Under the pieces are notes generated by a model. That model searched no databases, was not told the DNA's origin, and saw only the letters and a list, made by a program, of their open reading frames with translations. Of a stretch of DNA of 64,000 nucleotides, positions 36,956 to 50,300 are shown one piece after another (the first letter of the stretch is position 1; every line of letters starts with the position of its first letter). Location: the NCBI GenBank assembly GCA_032622095.1, contig CP136068.1, positions 157,613,465 through 157,677,464 on the forward strand, read 5' to 3'. Both the position numbers and the translations under genes were made by a program. This stretch comes from Siphonodentalium dalli (taxonomy: Eukaryota; Mollusca; Scaphopoda; Gadilida; Siphonodentaliidae).

Positions 36956-37336
36956 ATGAGCTTGTTTTCACGAGAGGCTGAAATGTGCATGTGCATACAA
37001 CTATTTGAATCTAATCTGGATTCATGGAGCAGGTCGCTGTCACAATGTCAACAATTAGTCACATCCATGTCCCCAAGTCACGGTATTAATGACTTCTTCG
37101 ATAACTCAATACAGAAACAAATATTTAATGATAATATTCGCACCAAACTTCTCAAAAATAGCAATCGACGTGATCATCCAAGGAACAAACTTAGAACGTA
37201 TAGAACATTCAAAACGATGACTTCTTTGGAAAAATATATCACCGTCATTTCCGTCCCAAAATAGCGTGAATCCCTGACAAAATTGAGAATAAGTTGCCAC
37301 ACCTTGGGCATCGAACGCGGACGCTACTTCGATTTC
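36956..37336 (+). pseudogene. LINE H ORF2 fragment, left of transposon G
   Basis: Encodes the segment before the C-terminal finger of a LINE ORF2: NDNIRTKLLKNS, NKLRTYRTFKTMTSLEKYI, then after an in-frame TAG (37,262-37,264) RESLTKLRISCHTLGIERGR and YFDF up to 37,336. The frame continues on the other side of G (DEADRICETCNEIDN from 38,933), so G split one ORF. The phrase 'LRTYR.FK....EKYI' is common in CR1-like elements; clade uncertain. Confidence 0.7.
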
Positions 37337-38926
37337 TACGGCGGCCTGGAACCGCCACCCCCTCTTCAGTTAGTATCCTGATATATCAGGTTACGTATCC
37401 TGATATATCAGGTTAGTATCCTGATATATCAGGTTATTATCCTGATATATCAGGTTACGTATCCTGATATATCAGGTTACGTATCCTGATATACCAGATT
37501 AGTATCCTGATATATCAGGTTATTATCCTGATATATCAGGTTACGTATCCTAATATATCAGGTTATTATCCTGATATATCAAGTTACGTATCCTGATATA
37601 TCAGGTTACGTATCCTGATATATCAGGTTATTATCCTGATATATCAGGTTATGTATCCTGATATATCAGGTTATGTATCCTGATATATCAGAATGTCGTC
37701 TTTCATTGGCGGAGGCTTGTGGTTGGTTCCATATTAAGTTTTGTGACGATGAGGATGAGTGATGTGCCATGTACATGTAGGCGATTAACCACACACCCCT
37801 CACCAAACTTCATATGGATCTTCAGGCTGACCTCCAGATGGCACACCCAGCAGAACAAATATCGGAACAAATATTTTAAAACTTTATACAGGCGTGTTTT
37901 GGGTCACCTCTGGGGATATCAAATGTTTCCGAATTTCGTTGAAAGCATTTCCGCCCTTTTGGATTTTAAACTTTGTATGACTAAATGATTTGGCACACAA
38001 TACAGACCACATCTTTTATATAGTCCTTACTGAACTTCATATGGATCTTCTGGGAGATGGGAGCCACCAAAACTGTCATTGAAAAACATGGGAGGTATCC
38101 AATTATTACGCAATTCATGAAAAGAAAACATGGCCGCCAGCAGGATTTCATTCGCACACCATGCATCCCTCATTTATTGGTGAAATGTTTTAAATGAAAA
38201 CAAGAGATGGACTGTCGTCCGGTGCATACCCCCTTGTGCCTGTGGATTACCGCCTAGTGTGGGCATATCTATAACTTATGACTGCTATACTCAGACAGAT
38301 TGGACCCAAAAAATCAGAATTTTCATATAAACAAAGATGAATAACTATAGAACAAAAAACAAAACAAAATAGTTGAATGTGCCATTAAATGTCCTCATAT
38401 TGGTGAACATCCATACAAAATTTCATTGAGATCCGAGCATTACTGTTCAAGTTATGACCTGAACAGACATCGGATGGACCAAACAGCCAACTTTTCCAGA
38501 TAAACAAAGATGAATAACTCTAGTATGGAAAAGCGAAACAGAACAATGGAACCCTCTATTGAATGTCATCATACTAGTGAACATCCATACCAAATTTCAT
38601 TGAGATCCCAGCACAACTGTTGAAGTTACGACATGAACAGACACCAGACGGACCAAAAATCAAAAATTTCCAGATAAACAATGATGAATAACTCTAGAAT
38701 GGAAAATCCGAACAAAACGATGGAAACCTCTATTTAATGTCCTCATAGTAGTGAACATCCATACCTAATTTCATTGAGATCTGAGCACTACTGTTAAAGG
38801 ATAATAACCTGATATATCAGGATACGTAACCTGATATATCAGGATACTAACCTGATATATCAGGATAGGTAACCTGATATATCAGGAAACTAACTGAAGA
38901 GGAGGTGGCGGTTCCAGGTCGCCGTA
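37337..38926. mobile_element. Non-autonomous DNA transposon G, complete
   Basis: 1,590 bp with terminal inverted repeats of ~54 bp, three mismatches. The left end is TACGGCGGCCTGGAACCGCC, followed by CTCTTCAGTTAGTATCC and the first palindrome. The six bases GATTTC flank both ends (37,331-37,336; 38,927-38,932). Subterminal palindrome arrays of CCTGATATATCAGG: 15 units at left (37,379-37,691), 4 at right (~38,806-38,886). The middle holds ~175-bp tandem units (38,195-38,800). No transposase ORF. Superfamily undetermined. Confidence 0.8.
37379..37691. repeat. Palindrome array CCTGATATATCAGG, 15 units
   Basis: Fifteen units of 21-22 bp, each a 14-bp perfect palindrome with TTACGTAT, TTAGTAT or TTATTAT spacers. 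Units 6, 9, 10 and 15 have single changes or lack the last G. The array is subterminal in transposon G; the opposite end has only four units. Confidence 0.9.
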
Positions 38927-39494
38927 GATTTCGACGAAGCGGACCGAATTTGCGAAACATGCAATGAAATCGACAATTATTTACTGTACTTCTTCTGTCA
39001 GACGAGCGCGCCCTATTCTACGAGAACATATCACCCAATCTGTTAAACATCCCCAACGAGAAAATATTTAAACAAATAATGATCAGCAGCGACTCAAAAA
39101 CTATGCGGGCTTTGGGGCACACTTTGTCCACTATGGATTGAAAAAGAAAGGGGTTTGGCAACAGAGTAACGACTCTTAAATCGAGTACAACAAAAAAGGA
39201 ACAAAGATTCTTCGACTTGAGACCATGTCAGTGTTGCCAGTATCAACTCTGAATGGTATGTTTGCCAATCATCTACATATATTATCTGAACGTATGATAG
39301 GCATATACCGGTATAACATATGTATATTGTCATATATAAGCATATACCGCCATATATCATTGTTGTTACATTGTACTTAACTTTGTTTCATGTAATCCGT
39401 CCATTTTGTCTTGTTATTCTGTGTTCATGTACATTTGACCATATATGGTGTTACGTACAAATAAACATGATTGATTGATTGATTGATTGATTGG
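38927..39494 (+). mobile_element. LINE H, 3' end right of G, unit II
   Basis: Collinear with 731-1,297: ORF2 finger start (CETCNEIDN), frameshifted tail, 3' UTR and (ATTG)n run (39,469-39,494). Together with 36,956-37,336 it defines one LINE interrupted by G and inserted in E-type sequence. Confidence 0.75.
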
Positions 39495-42400
39495 TAAGTC
39501 ATGTGTTTATTCGTGTTGCTTTCCATCCTGTGTTCGAGAAAATAATCCCATAACGGGCTTATTTTACTGAGCGAAATAAGCTCATATTGGAATTATTAAG
39601 ACTCATTATATATGTATGCTATATTTGAACCTAAAACAAGGATGTTAAAACAGTCCAATGTGGGATTATTTCCATAAGAAATAAGCCCATATTGGTATTA
39701 TTTAATCCACCTTTATTCATCGCAACATATATTATCGTAAAAATAGGTTCAAATTGGACCTAAAGATTCACATAGGTTCATATTGGACTTATTCGATTCT
39801 GAAATAAACCCACAGTGAACTACTACCCGCTATTCAGCTAAATGGCATGGGCCACAGTTAAAACAAATTTTAAAGAGCGTGAGTCTGGTATGTCGTGTCG
39901 ATGAAAACATTGAGGTTAAATAATGCCAGTATGAGCGTAATTCGCTCATTAAAATAAGCCCGTTATGTGCTTATTTTTATGAGAACAGGATGAAACATGT
40001 CCTCGTGCAAATAGGTTCATATTGGACCTACTTGTAACTATTCACAGGTTTATGTTGGAACTATCTGATTCTGAAATAAGTACATACTGAGTCCCTTATT
40101 CCGTTGAATGGCGCCAAACACCGTACAAAGAGCGTAGCTTTGGTAAGTTGTGTTTATGAAAAAAGGCAGATTAAATCATTCCGATATGGGCTCATTTTGT
40201 ATGTAAATAGTCCCATATTGTACTGTGTTTTAAACAGACTGTTCCCCAAAATTCCGCACATTATCTGCTTATAAATAATTTATTTTAGGTAGATAATCTG
40301 ATTAGAATGTCATCATTTTCAGTCTATAATGTGCTGAAAATGAGAATATTTTAGTCACATTATCGACTCATAATGGGGCAATTCAGATTATGTGCGGACA
40401 ATCACACAACTAAGCCAACTCATAACTTTTCAGATGTACGCTATTTAAAGACATAATATGGATTTGTTCGGGTATGTGAAACTGATAAGTTAGCATTCAG
40501 GCGCTATGTCAACTGGAGGAATGTAGCATTTTAGTAACATATGGCAATAGTCCCATATTGTACTGCTTTAAAAAGCCGAGATTTAGGTCAATATAGAGCT
40601 TATATATATTGCGATTAAATAATGCCAAAATTATCGCTCGTTAAAATACGGCCGTTAAGTGCCTATTTTCACGAAAATAGCTTGACATCTGCATGGCAAG
40701 TGTTGAGTTGTTTAATCGTGTTGTTTTCCAGCCTGTTGACGTGAAAATAAGCACACCACGTGCCTATCTCATATTGTTATGTGCTTATTTTCATGAGAAC
40801 AGGGTGACGTCTGCATGGTAAGTCTTGAGTTGGTTTATTTGTGTTGTGCCACAACACGAATTGCTAAAATAAGCATGACGAGCTTATCGCATATTGAAAT
40901 ATCTATATAGGGCTGTTATAATAACCAGTGTTTAGGCCCATATGAAGCTTATTTAGTTTTCAAATAATGGCAGTTTGCAGTCTGTTTTCGTGAAAATAAA
41001 CACAAAACAGGACTTATTTTATTGAGCGAAATAAGCTCATACAGAGGTATAATTTAACTTAATATGTATACATGTACGCTATATTTATGGACCTATAAAC
41101 GCGGCTTTTTAAACAGACAATATCAGACTGTTCTATCGAACTAGTCCCGTTTTGGTATTATTCAATCTAATTTGTTTTCATCGAAACATATCCTCATGTA
41201 AATAGGTTCATATTTGACCTTTAAGTATTCACATAGGTTCTTTTGATTCTGATATAAGTCCACAGTAAGCTTATAGCCATTATTCGGTTGAATGGCGAGG
41301 GCAACATTGACTATAAAGAGCTTGAATCTGGTAGGTTGTGTCGATGAAAAAAGCTAGATTAATAATACTGATATGGGTTTATTTCAGTAAAAACAATACA
41401 ATTAGGGTAGCTTTGGTAAGTAAGTGATAAACTAAGGTAGATACAATAATGCCAATATGGGCTTATTTCTTATGTAAATAGTCCCATATTGTACCGTTTT
41501 AAAGAGCCTGTTCCCCAAATTCTGCTTATATAAAAAGTCAATATTCTAGGTAGATAATCTGCTTATGAACGCTCTCAATTTGAGTCGATAATATGCTGAA
41601 AATTATAACAAATTAGTCACATTATCGCCTCATAATGGAACAATTCTAATCATATTATGAGCGGAAAATGACACAACTAAGCCAACCCACAGCTTATCAG
41701 ATGTACGCACTTTAAAGACATATTATGGACTTGTACGGGTATGTGAAACTGATAAGTTAGCATTCAGGCGCTATGTCAAGTAAATCGACCGTACCTCTCC
41801 ATAGAAATCATCGTCTGAACTACGCTCAATTGTAAATATTTACTTCTGGAATCGGGACTATTGGCGACAATACGGGCTTATATCATATTATTATGTGCCT
41901 ATTTTCACGAGAACAGTCTTGAGTTGGTTTATTTGTGTTGTATTCCACAACACAAATTGCAAAAATGATCATAAGATGTTCTTATCGCATATTGAAATAT
42001 CCCATATAGGGCTGTTATAATAATCAAATAATCAAATAATGACAATATGCAGCTTGTTCTCGTAAAAATAAGCTCATTACGGGCTTATTTTAATGAGCGA
42101 ATTAAGCTCATATATACTGCCATTATTGAACCTAAACGCGATTTTTAAAGCAGTCAAATGTTGGACTATTTCTATGTAAGCCCATATTGGTATTATTTAA
42201 TCTACTTTTTTTCATCTCAACATATCCTCAGGTTTATATTGGACCTAAATATTCACACAGTTCATATTGGACTTATTTTATTCTGAAATAAGCCCACGGT
42301 GAGCGTATACCAGTTATTCCGTAGAATGGCGCGGGCCACAGTGAAAATACCTTCTAAAGAGCGTGAATCTAGTAAGTTATCTCGGTCAGAATAGGTAGAT

Positions 42401-44413
42401 AGATTAAATAGTGCCAATATGGGCATATTTCGTATGAAAATAGTCCCATGTTAGACTGTCTTAAAACCCGCATTTTCTGTCCATATCGTATACTGCGGTT
42501 AAATAATGCCAATATTTAGTTCATAATAACATGGCGTTTATGTGCTTATTTTCACGAGAACAGTCTGCATGTTGACATTATTTGAAACTGAAATACGCTC
42601 CATAAGGCCTAAACGCTAGTTATTAAAACAGCCTTACATGTACATGTATATGGGTTATTTCAATATGAGGAAAACCCGTATTGTGCTTATTTTCACGAGA
42701 ACACGATTAAACAACTCAAGACTTGTCATGCTGTTCTCATGAAAATAAGTACAAAACGGACATATTTTTATGCGCGATATAAGCTGATATTGGAATTATT
42801 TTACCACAATATACGCTCAATATGGATCTAACACACTGTTTTTATAAATAAAACAGTACAATATGGGATTATTTCCATACATATCAGGGCCAACCAAATT
42901 ATCTTAAAGATAAACTCTTCGAAAATGCTTACCATACGCCCCCCCCCCCCCAATTTGCATGTTGTTTTAGGGGTATAATATTGTTTGATACTTTTATTCC
43001 AATAACCAATAATACATGGTAATAAGGAACATGAATTAATAACATAATGTGGGTGCGGGAAAACAGCATGGCGATTCAAACTATTTCACTGACATTTAAA
43101 GATGCATATATTAGGGATCCATACTTTCAGTTACAAGATGTGGAATATAATTGAATGCAACACCACTGAATAACTTGTTGAACGCATGCATGTCACATGA
43201 CATTTAATCGATGTATGTTGTCAGATAATAGACAGATATGATTCCACTTTCTTACAGAAGATAAATGAGTAAATAAGTAAACTTTTATAATTTTTGTTCT
43301 TGCCATTCACGGGGGGGGGGGTTATCATTCGATGTATTTATTAAGTGCCACTTCGTGTTCCCATTGTGTTATTTTATATACTGGAGACTTAAATTTCTGG
43401 ATCCCTTAATACATCTTTAACATGTAGTTAACATACTTAAAATTTTAAGGATTAATATAATTGTTTTGATAAGTATAAGTACCGGTATGTGTGACTTTAG
43501 ATCATCATTGTTTTGATAAGTATAAGTACCGGTATGTGTGACTTTAGATCACCATTGTTTTGATAAGTATAAGTACCGGTATGTGTGACTTTAGATCATC
43601 ATTGTTTTGATAAGTATAAGTATGTGTGACTTTAGATCATCATTATTTTGATAAAAGTAAGTATGCGTGACTTTAGATCATCATTGTTAGATCATTAATA
43701 CAAATATTAATGTCCTATCCTATAAATACCTGAACAAAATCAATAATTTCTTAGTTAACATCAGTCAAACAAAGAAAATATTATATATCATATTCCAATC
43801 AACGTGTTTTCAAATATTACAACAAAGTAAAGACTTACACATAAACAATTAAAATATTACGATGCTCAAGAACAGATATATAATTATATAATTAAGAACA
43901 CGTTTTTCGTTGTCAACCGATATTGTGTAAGGAAATCATAAACGCTCTTTATAATAGGTTATTTATGTAACTTTGGGGGGGGCAATACATCTGGCAAAAC
44001 ATGAAAATAATCTGCCAAATTTTTGAAAGTCGGTATCTTATCTTACCACCTAAACCTATGGATGTGAAGTTATTAAAATTCATAAAGAAGATTCAAATCT
44101 GAAAGAATGTTAAACTGTAGTGTAGATGCGCAAAATGTGAGAGAAATGGTTACTGAAATAAATGGAAATTCGCATTAATTTACACAAAAACCTCAACCTT
44201 TTGAGAAAACAATAACATTCAAACAGTTTTACAAATACACTCTGATATAAAAAAGTGTTTAGATATATTGCTGATGATGGTAATCGTAAAATATATTAAA
44301 TAAAAAAACATTGTACCTAAGTTGTTTTTCACAAGATGACCGCATTTTTCGATCCAAAACTGATAGGAACCAAATCGAAGGGTGCGAGGATCGAACTTCA
44401 CTGACAATTCGCG
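39495..44413. repeat. AT-rich spacer repeat E, unit II copy
   Basis: Collinear and nearly identical to 1,298-6,285. Differences are small: single substitutions, shorter G runs (43,312; 43,975), one VNTR unit fewer, and loss of GCACATTATCT near 41,520. It includes the compound hairpin at 40,254-40,397, the TTAA MITE-like element at 43,096-43,420 and the VNTR at 43,459-43,683. No gene seen. Confidence 0.8.
43096..43420. mobile_element. TTAA-flanked MITE-like element, unit II
   Basis: The copy of 4,911-5,240 in the second unit. Same inverted ends (TTAAAGATGCATATATTAGG and CCTTAATACATCTTTAA), shorter internal G run. Shared position shows it predates the duplication. Confidence 0.6.
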
Positions 44414-44623
44414 CCGATCACGATGCAGAGTTATCGGCTACCGACCGCTGACAAGTAACCAATGAGAGATCGCCTTGGCGGCCAATCGTTGACGCACCTC
44501 GCGAACCAATGAACAGCTCAGATATGGGACAAGAAAGCCAATCGGATTGCAGCTTGTCGACCTATTTAGAATCGACTTTGAAATTTTTTGCTTTATATCG
44601 TCAAATTCTTTTACAGAAGACTT
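44414..44623 (+). promoter_or_regulatory. Histone H3 promoter of H3 copy 3, separated by A array
   Basis: Same as 25,386-25,574: CCAAT boxes at 44,459, 44,482, 44,506 and 44,538. The TATA position reads TATTTAGA (44,563-44,570) instead of TATTTATA, a T-to-G change. The 5' UTR (CGTCAAATTCTTTTACAGAAGACTT) is then interrupted at 44,624 by element A. The matching continuation (CGAGAATCTC...) follows 10.46 kb later at 55,081. Confidence 0.85.
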
Positions 44624-46021
44624 GAAGATTCATCGTTTTTCGCCACGCAACCTACGCAGAAAGCTGTATTCTATCTATGTTTCTGTGAGTGTATTGTGTG
44701 CGTTAATACGGATTTCTCACCCAGGTTCCAGGCCTCGGGAGCATCCAGGATGTGGCTGTGGATTTTCCTGCTGCAGTCAATTCAGGTCGTATAACATCAC
44801 GCCCCAGCACGTGCACACAATGGCTGTTCATACTGATCGCGTTAATGGCGTCCTTTGGCGTCCTTCACCAGTTTTATTCGGGCCCACTAACGCCCCGCCA
44901 CCGTTGTGTTCTGATGATGTTGCGGGTAATGTCCCATCAGTCCTCATCGAAAGCTTAGATCCTTTGGATCCCTATAAAGACTTATACCTACCTGCAAATC
45001 GGAAAATTCCCGACAGTAAGCGCCAACATTCGTGGGGTTAACCCCGGTAGGATCACAGCGGCTTCTTTAGCGGACAAAGTTCTTGCCGAGATGCCAGGTT
45101 CCAATATAACCGCCATTTATCGTGGAAGGTCCATCCGGGATTGGAAAATCGTTTTCGTCAACAAGGTGGACGTTGAAAAATTCATCCAACTTCAGGAATT
45201 CCAACCTTACGGTGATGACTTATTTGTGGGATGGTCGGGTTCCCGTCAACGGGTCACCACGATACGTGTCAACTGGCTACCTTACCATGAATGCCACCGA
45301 TGACTCTATCCATTTCAATATTTAGTTATCTTTATTTCGATTGTCTCCTTTTGGTGACTTACGCCCGTGTACTGCGCGGGTGACCTACATATTACATTGT
45401 ACATCCATCGTTCATTATTTTGCGACTCGTTCGCTTCTCGTAAGGTTTTCACCATGATCCAAAATTTCTTTCAAGAGATATTTCGTTCTTTAATTTCTTC
45501 AAGCAGTTTTTGTAATTAACTTCCATATGCCACTTTTATCTTTTTCGGCAGTTTCTAAGGCTTCACTTACGCCCCTGTAATGAGCGGGTGACCTACATAT
45601 TACATTGTGAATCCCACGTTAATTATTATGCGACTTGTTCGCTACTCTTGCGATTCCACTATTATTCACAATTACTTTCAACAAATATTACTTTATTAAT
45701 TTTTTGAAGCAGTTTCTGTAATTTACTTACATATGCCTATTTTCTTTTTCTCGGTAGTTTCTAAGGCTCGTTATTATATACCAATGTTGTTACCATTATT
45801 TGTATTATGTTCTGTATGTTATTCTTTTTCCTATTAATTTATTCATTATGTCATTAAAGGGACAATGATGATTTGGTTCATGAATAAGCCGTCTGGCGAA
45901 ACGCCCGTTCTGGTAGTAAGTATCGGGACCCTCCTGGTCTTGGCTGAACCCGTTGGGCCTCATGACCAGGACTGAGTCAAACCCCCGTTTAAAAGAAGAA
46001 AAAAAAACAAGCAAAAAAAAA
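44624..46021 (+). mobile_element. Retroelement A0, short internally deleted copy
   Basis: Both ends are intact: 5' GAAGATTCATCGTTTTTCGC, 3' CAAACCCCCGTTT plus A-rich tail. It keeps the 5' UTR and the first ~150 codons of ORF1 (from ATG 44,820, with a ~30-bp deletion near 45,014), then jumps at ~45,288 (CTACCTTACCATG/AATGCCACCG) to the last 11 codons of ORF2 and the 3' UTR. First member of the array in the H3 5' UTR. Confidence 0.85.
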
Positions 46022-46217
46022 GAAGATTCATCGTTTTTCGCCACGCAACCTACGCAGAAAGCTGAATTATATCTATGTTTCTGTGAGTGTATTGTGTGCG
46101 TTAATACGGATTTCTCACCCAGGTTCCAGGCCTCGGGAGCATCCAGGATGTGGCTGGGGATTTTCCTGCTGCAGTCAATTCAGGTCGTATAACATCACGC
46201 CCCAGCACGTGCACACA

Positions 46218-47340
46218 ATGGCTGTTCATACTGATCGCGTTATTGGCGTCCTTTGGCGTCCTTCACCAGTTTTATTCGGGCCCACTAATGCCCCACCACC
46301 GTTGTGTTCCGATGATGTTGCGGGTAATGTCCCATCCGTTCTCATAGAAAGCTTAGATCCTTTAGATCCCTACAAAGATTTATACCTTCCTGCAAATCGG
46401 AAAATTCCCGACGACGTTCGAGGGGATCTTCTAGAGCGCACAGTAAGCGCCAACATTCGTGGGGTTAACCCCGGTAGGATCACAGCGGCTTCTTTAGCGG
46501 AAAAAAGTTCTTGCCGAGATGCGAGGTTCAAATCTTACCGCCATTTATCGTGGAAGGTCCATCCGGGATTGGAAAATCGTTTTCGTCAACAAGGTGGACG
46601 TTGAAAAATTCATCCAACTTCAGGAATTCCAACCTTACGGTGATGACTTATTTGTGGGATGGTCGGGTTCCCGTCAACGGGTCACCACAATACGTGTCAA
46701 CTGGCTACCTTACCATGTACATCACGGAAACGTGTACGAACAATTATGTGGTTTCGGGGAAATAACATACATGGGATATGATTCCTTTTACAAACAAGGC
46801 CATAAAATTGCAAACGGGGTACGGTTTTTGAAGGCAAAGCTATCTGTGGAAGACTTCCAGGCCTTTCCCGATTTTATAGAGGTGGAGGGCCACACCGGAT
46901 TGGTGACCGTGGTCGGACGCCCCCCTCTGTGCCTGCGATGTCGGGGGAGGGGCCATGTTAGGGCCACCTGCCCTCAGGGTAAACCTAGTTCGTATGTCGG
47001 TGCTGCTGGCCGTCACCCGGAGGATGATGAGAGGGAAGCTCCCACGGGGGGTAAGGATGTGCAGACCACGGATGTGCCGGACACACGCACCCCCCCCCCC
47101 CCCCTGGTGAGGATTATTCCGTGCCGCCAGTCTTGTCTCTGTCCCAGTTTCAAGCTCAGTTCGACAATGCAATTCCGCCCACTGGGGATATTCGGCCCAG
47201 TTTGACTGATTTTGCGGACGATCTTCCTGCTCCACCACCGGAAGTATTGAATTTTCATACTCCTGCGGGAGACGTTTTAGCAGTGTCATGGGGCATTGAG
47301 GTGATGGACACTTTCGCCCCCCGGCCAAGCGATTCACGTA
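46218..47340 (+). pseudogene. A2 ORF1, frameshifted and 3'-deleted
   Basis: From ATG 46,218 the frame breaks near 46,500 (GCGGAAAAAAGTTC against GCGGACAAAGTTC). It resumes in another frame (from ~46,519) through the RRM-like part and CLRCRGRGHVRATC, breaks again in a 15-base C run (47,090-47,104), and is cut near 47,340 by the deletion that joins it to the ORF2 leader. Confidence 0.8.
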
Positions 47341-47383
47341 AACGTAAACGTTTGTGTTCAGTTCTTCCATTATTTGCCCCAAC

Positions 47384-50300
47384 ATGGATGGGATTAAAAT
47401 ATCTTCCTTGAATGCTCGTGGGCTGAAAAATGACGCCACGATGTGCGGATTGAGACATTTGTTCAATGCCGATGGCGTCGACGTGCTTTTCCTTCAGGAA
47501 ACGTTCGTCGACGACCATCGGTATGGCGACTACTTATCACACACTTAGGGTGTACCGGATTCTGAGCACCCGGCAGATTCAAAACCAGCGGGACTGCAAT
47601 CCTTTGTCAAGTATTCTTTGAATTACACTGTACAACGTACTTTTTCCGAGTTGGATGGACACTTCGTTGGAGTCGATTTAGACATCGCGGGGGGTGCCCC
47701 TCCGGCTGATTTCTTTTTATGGTCCTCAAAAATACGACCCACAGAAAGATAATATTTATCGCTCTTTGCGCATCCATTTTGTTACTAGTAGATTCCTCAT
47801 TTTAGGAGGTGATTTTAATTTTATCATGGAACCACAACTTGACAAAATCGGGGGAGCTATTGGGGCTTCCCCTTATGCCAAAACTTGGGCTCATCTCATG
47901 ACTAATCATAATCTGATAGACGTTTTTCGTAAATTAAACCCCAGAGTAGTTCAAACTACATGTCATTCTTTACACACTCACACGAGACTGGGTCGCTTTT
48001 ACGTCTCTAAAACTTTCATGACGTCACCACCAATATTTTCTCAATATACTTTTCCCCATTCAGACCATGATGTCATTTCGATTACTTTTCAGAGTTCCCC
48101 TCATATTTCACCTGGGCCTGGCTATTGGAAAGCCAACAGTGTATTATTCAACGATCTTGAATTTAGAGAGGCCTTTACTAAGTTTTGGCGCGATACCACC
48201 TCTTCCGTGCACAACGATGCTGTCACGCCGGAATGGTGGGATCAGGTCAAAATTGGTATAACGGATTTTCTAAAAGATTACGCCCGTGTCCGTGCAGCAT
48301 CCGAACGCTCACAATTACGTCTTTTAGAAAAACAATATCACAGCTTATTAAGGGCGGAGAAATTATATCCCGGTCGCTATATATACCAAATCATTCCTCT
48401 TAAAGAGAGTATTCAGTCCCAAATGATTAATGATGCGCGGGGTGCCTATGTGCGATCCCGGGCCAACATATCCAACGCTAGGGATGTTTCCGTCGATTAT
48501 ATTCGCCAACTTGAGCACCGGCGGGGTGCTAAGAAAGTAATTAAATCAGCAATTTCTAACGGAGTTACCCATAACACCCAACCTGGTATTATGGCTTCAT
48601 TTTGTGACTTCTGGGCCAATTTATTTACACATGAGCCTACCCAACCGGCTGCCCGTGCCCCTTTTTTAGAGAATTTACCCCAATTGGATCCTGTTGATAT
48701 TGCTCTGTGTGATGCTCCAATTACTGTAGACGAGCTTTTGGAGGCCATTAAGGGTATGGCACGTGGCCGTGCACCGGGCCTGGATGGTTTGGGGGTGGAA
48801 TTTTATTCCACCTTCTCCCACCTCTTATTACCCACATTATTAGTCCTGTATAATAATTGTTTTCTTACAAAATTGCCCCTCTCATTACGTACATCACTGA
48901 TTACGCTCCTGCCCAAGGAACCGACCCATCCCGAAATTCCCTCAAACTATCGTCCCATCAGTTTGTTAAATGTCGATTATAAAATTTTATCTAAAACGCT
49001 ATGTAACCGCTTTAAATTGGTAATTGGGTCAGTCGTCTCTGGCGACCAAACGTGCGGAGTCCCGGGACGCACTATTTTGGATAATTGTCATCTTCTTCGC
49101 AATATTCAAGATTACTGCGCACAAAAAAATATACCGTGTGCTTTTTTGTGCCTCGATCAACAAAAAGCTTTCGATCGAGTAGAAAACGATTATCTTTTTC
49201 AAGTTCTTTCTTCGTTTGGTTTTGGCGACGTTTTTAATTCATGGGTTAAACTTCTTTATACAGACATTTTTTCGTGCTTATACATTAATCAACACATATC
49301 AGCCCCCTTTGCTGTTACTCGTTCTGTGAGACAAGGCTGTAGCCTTTCTCCTTTGCTCTACATCCTTTGTCTAGAGCCCTTTTTATGTAAAATTCGAGCA
49401 ACACAGGCCATAGTGGGCTTAACGGTCCCTGGCGCCCCTATTCCTTTTAAGTTAACAGCCTATGCTGACGATGTTACACTTATTGTAACTCGTGACAGCT
49501 CTATAGAAACAGCTATACGAATTATGACTCAATTCGGTTCTGGTTCAGGCGCCAAATTAAATCTTCAAAAATCCGTTGGCCTCTTTTTAGGCTCTTGGAG
49601 CCGCTGCACCGACGTTCTATTTGGTTTTAAGTGGCAGAAATCCCACAAAATTCTTGGTGTTTTATTTGGGTCATCCATCACGACAGATGACCATTTCCAC
49701 AATTTATTCCAAAAGTTTTCGAAAGCCCTAGAATTCGGTCGTTATAGTAATCTCCCTCATTTCACCAGGGCATCCTATCTCAACATTTACGCTCTCAGCA
49801 AATTATGGTATTACAATTCAGTTACCCCCCTTACACCCCATTACACTGTCTTAATACAGCGGGCCGCATTTCATTTTTTCTGGAATTCTAAAACGGACCC
49901 CCTCCCCCGTAGTTTAATTCACGCCCCCAAATCCTTAGGAGGCGCTGATATTGTTCATCTACCGACGAAATCTCACTGTTATAACCTCAGACACATCCAA
50001 CGTCTTTTTCTTCAACCAGATGTGCGATGGTCAGTTTTTGCCATTTATTGGATTGGTCTATCTCTCCGGCGCTACGTTCCTTCCTTTGCTTCTGTGAATA
50101 CAGCTCATTGCGACCCCAACGATATTCCTATCTTTTACACAAATTGTTCAAAGTCCTTGCGACTTATGGAAAAGAATCCACCTTCCGATCATTTTAATTT
50201 TCTAACTTCCAAGGATATGTACCGACATCTTTTGCAATCGGTCATTTCTCTGCCTTCACTAAGGCTCAAATACCCACAATTGCCTTTAAATTTGGTATGG

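Noticed and set aside
37379-37691. CRISPR-like array of ~22-bp repeats
   Set aside because: Repeats are adjacent palindromes with 7-8-base near-constant spacers in a eukaryotic transposon; no unique spacers or cas genes.
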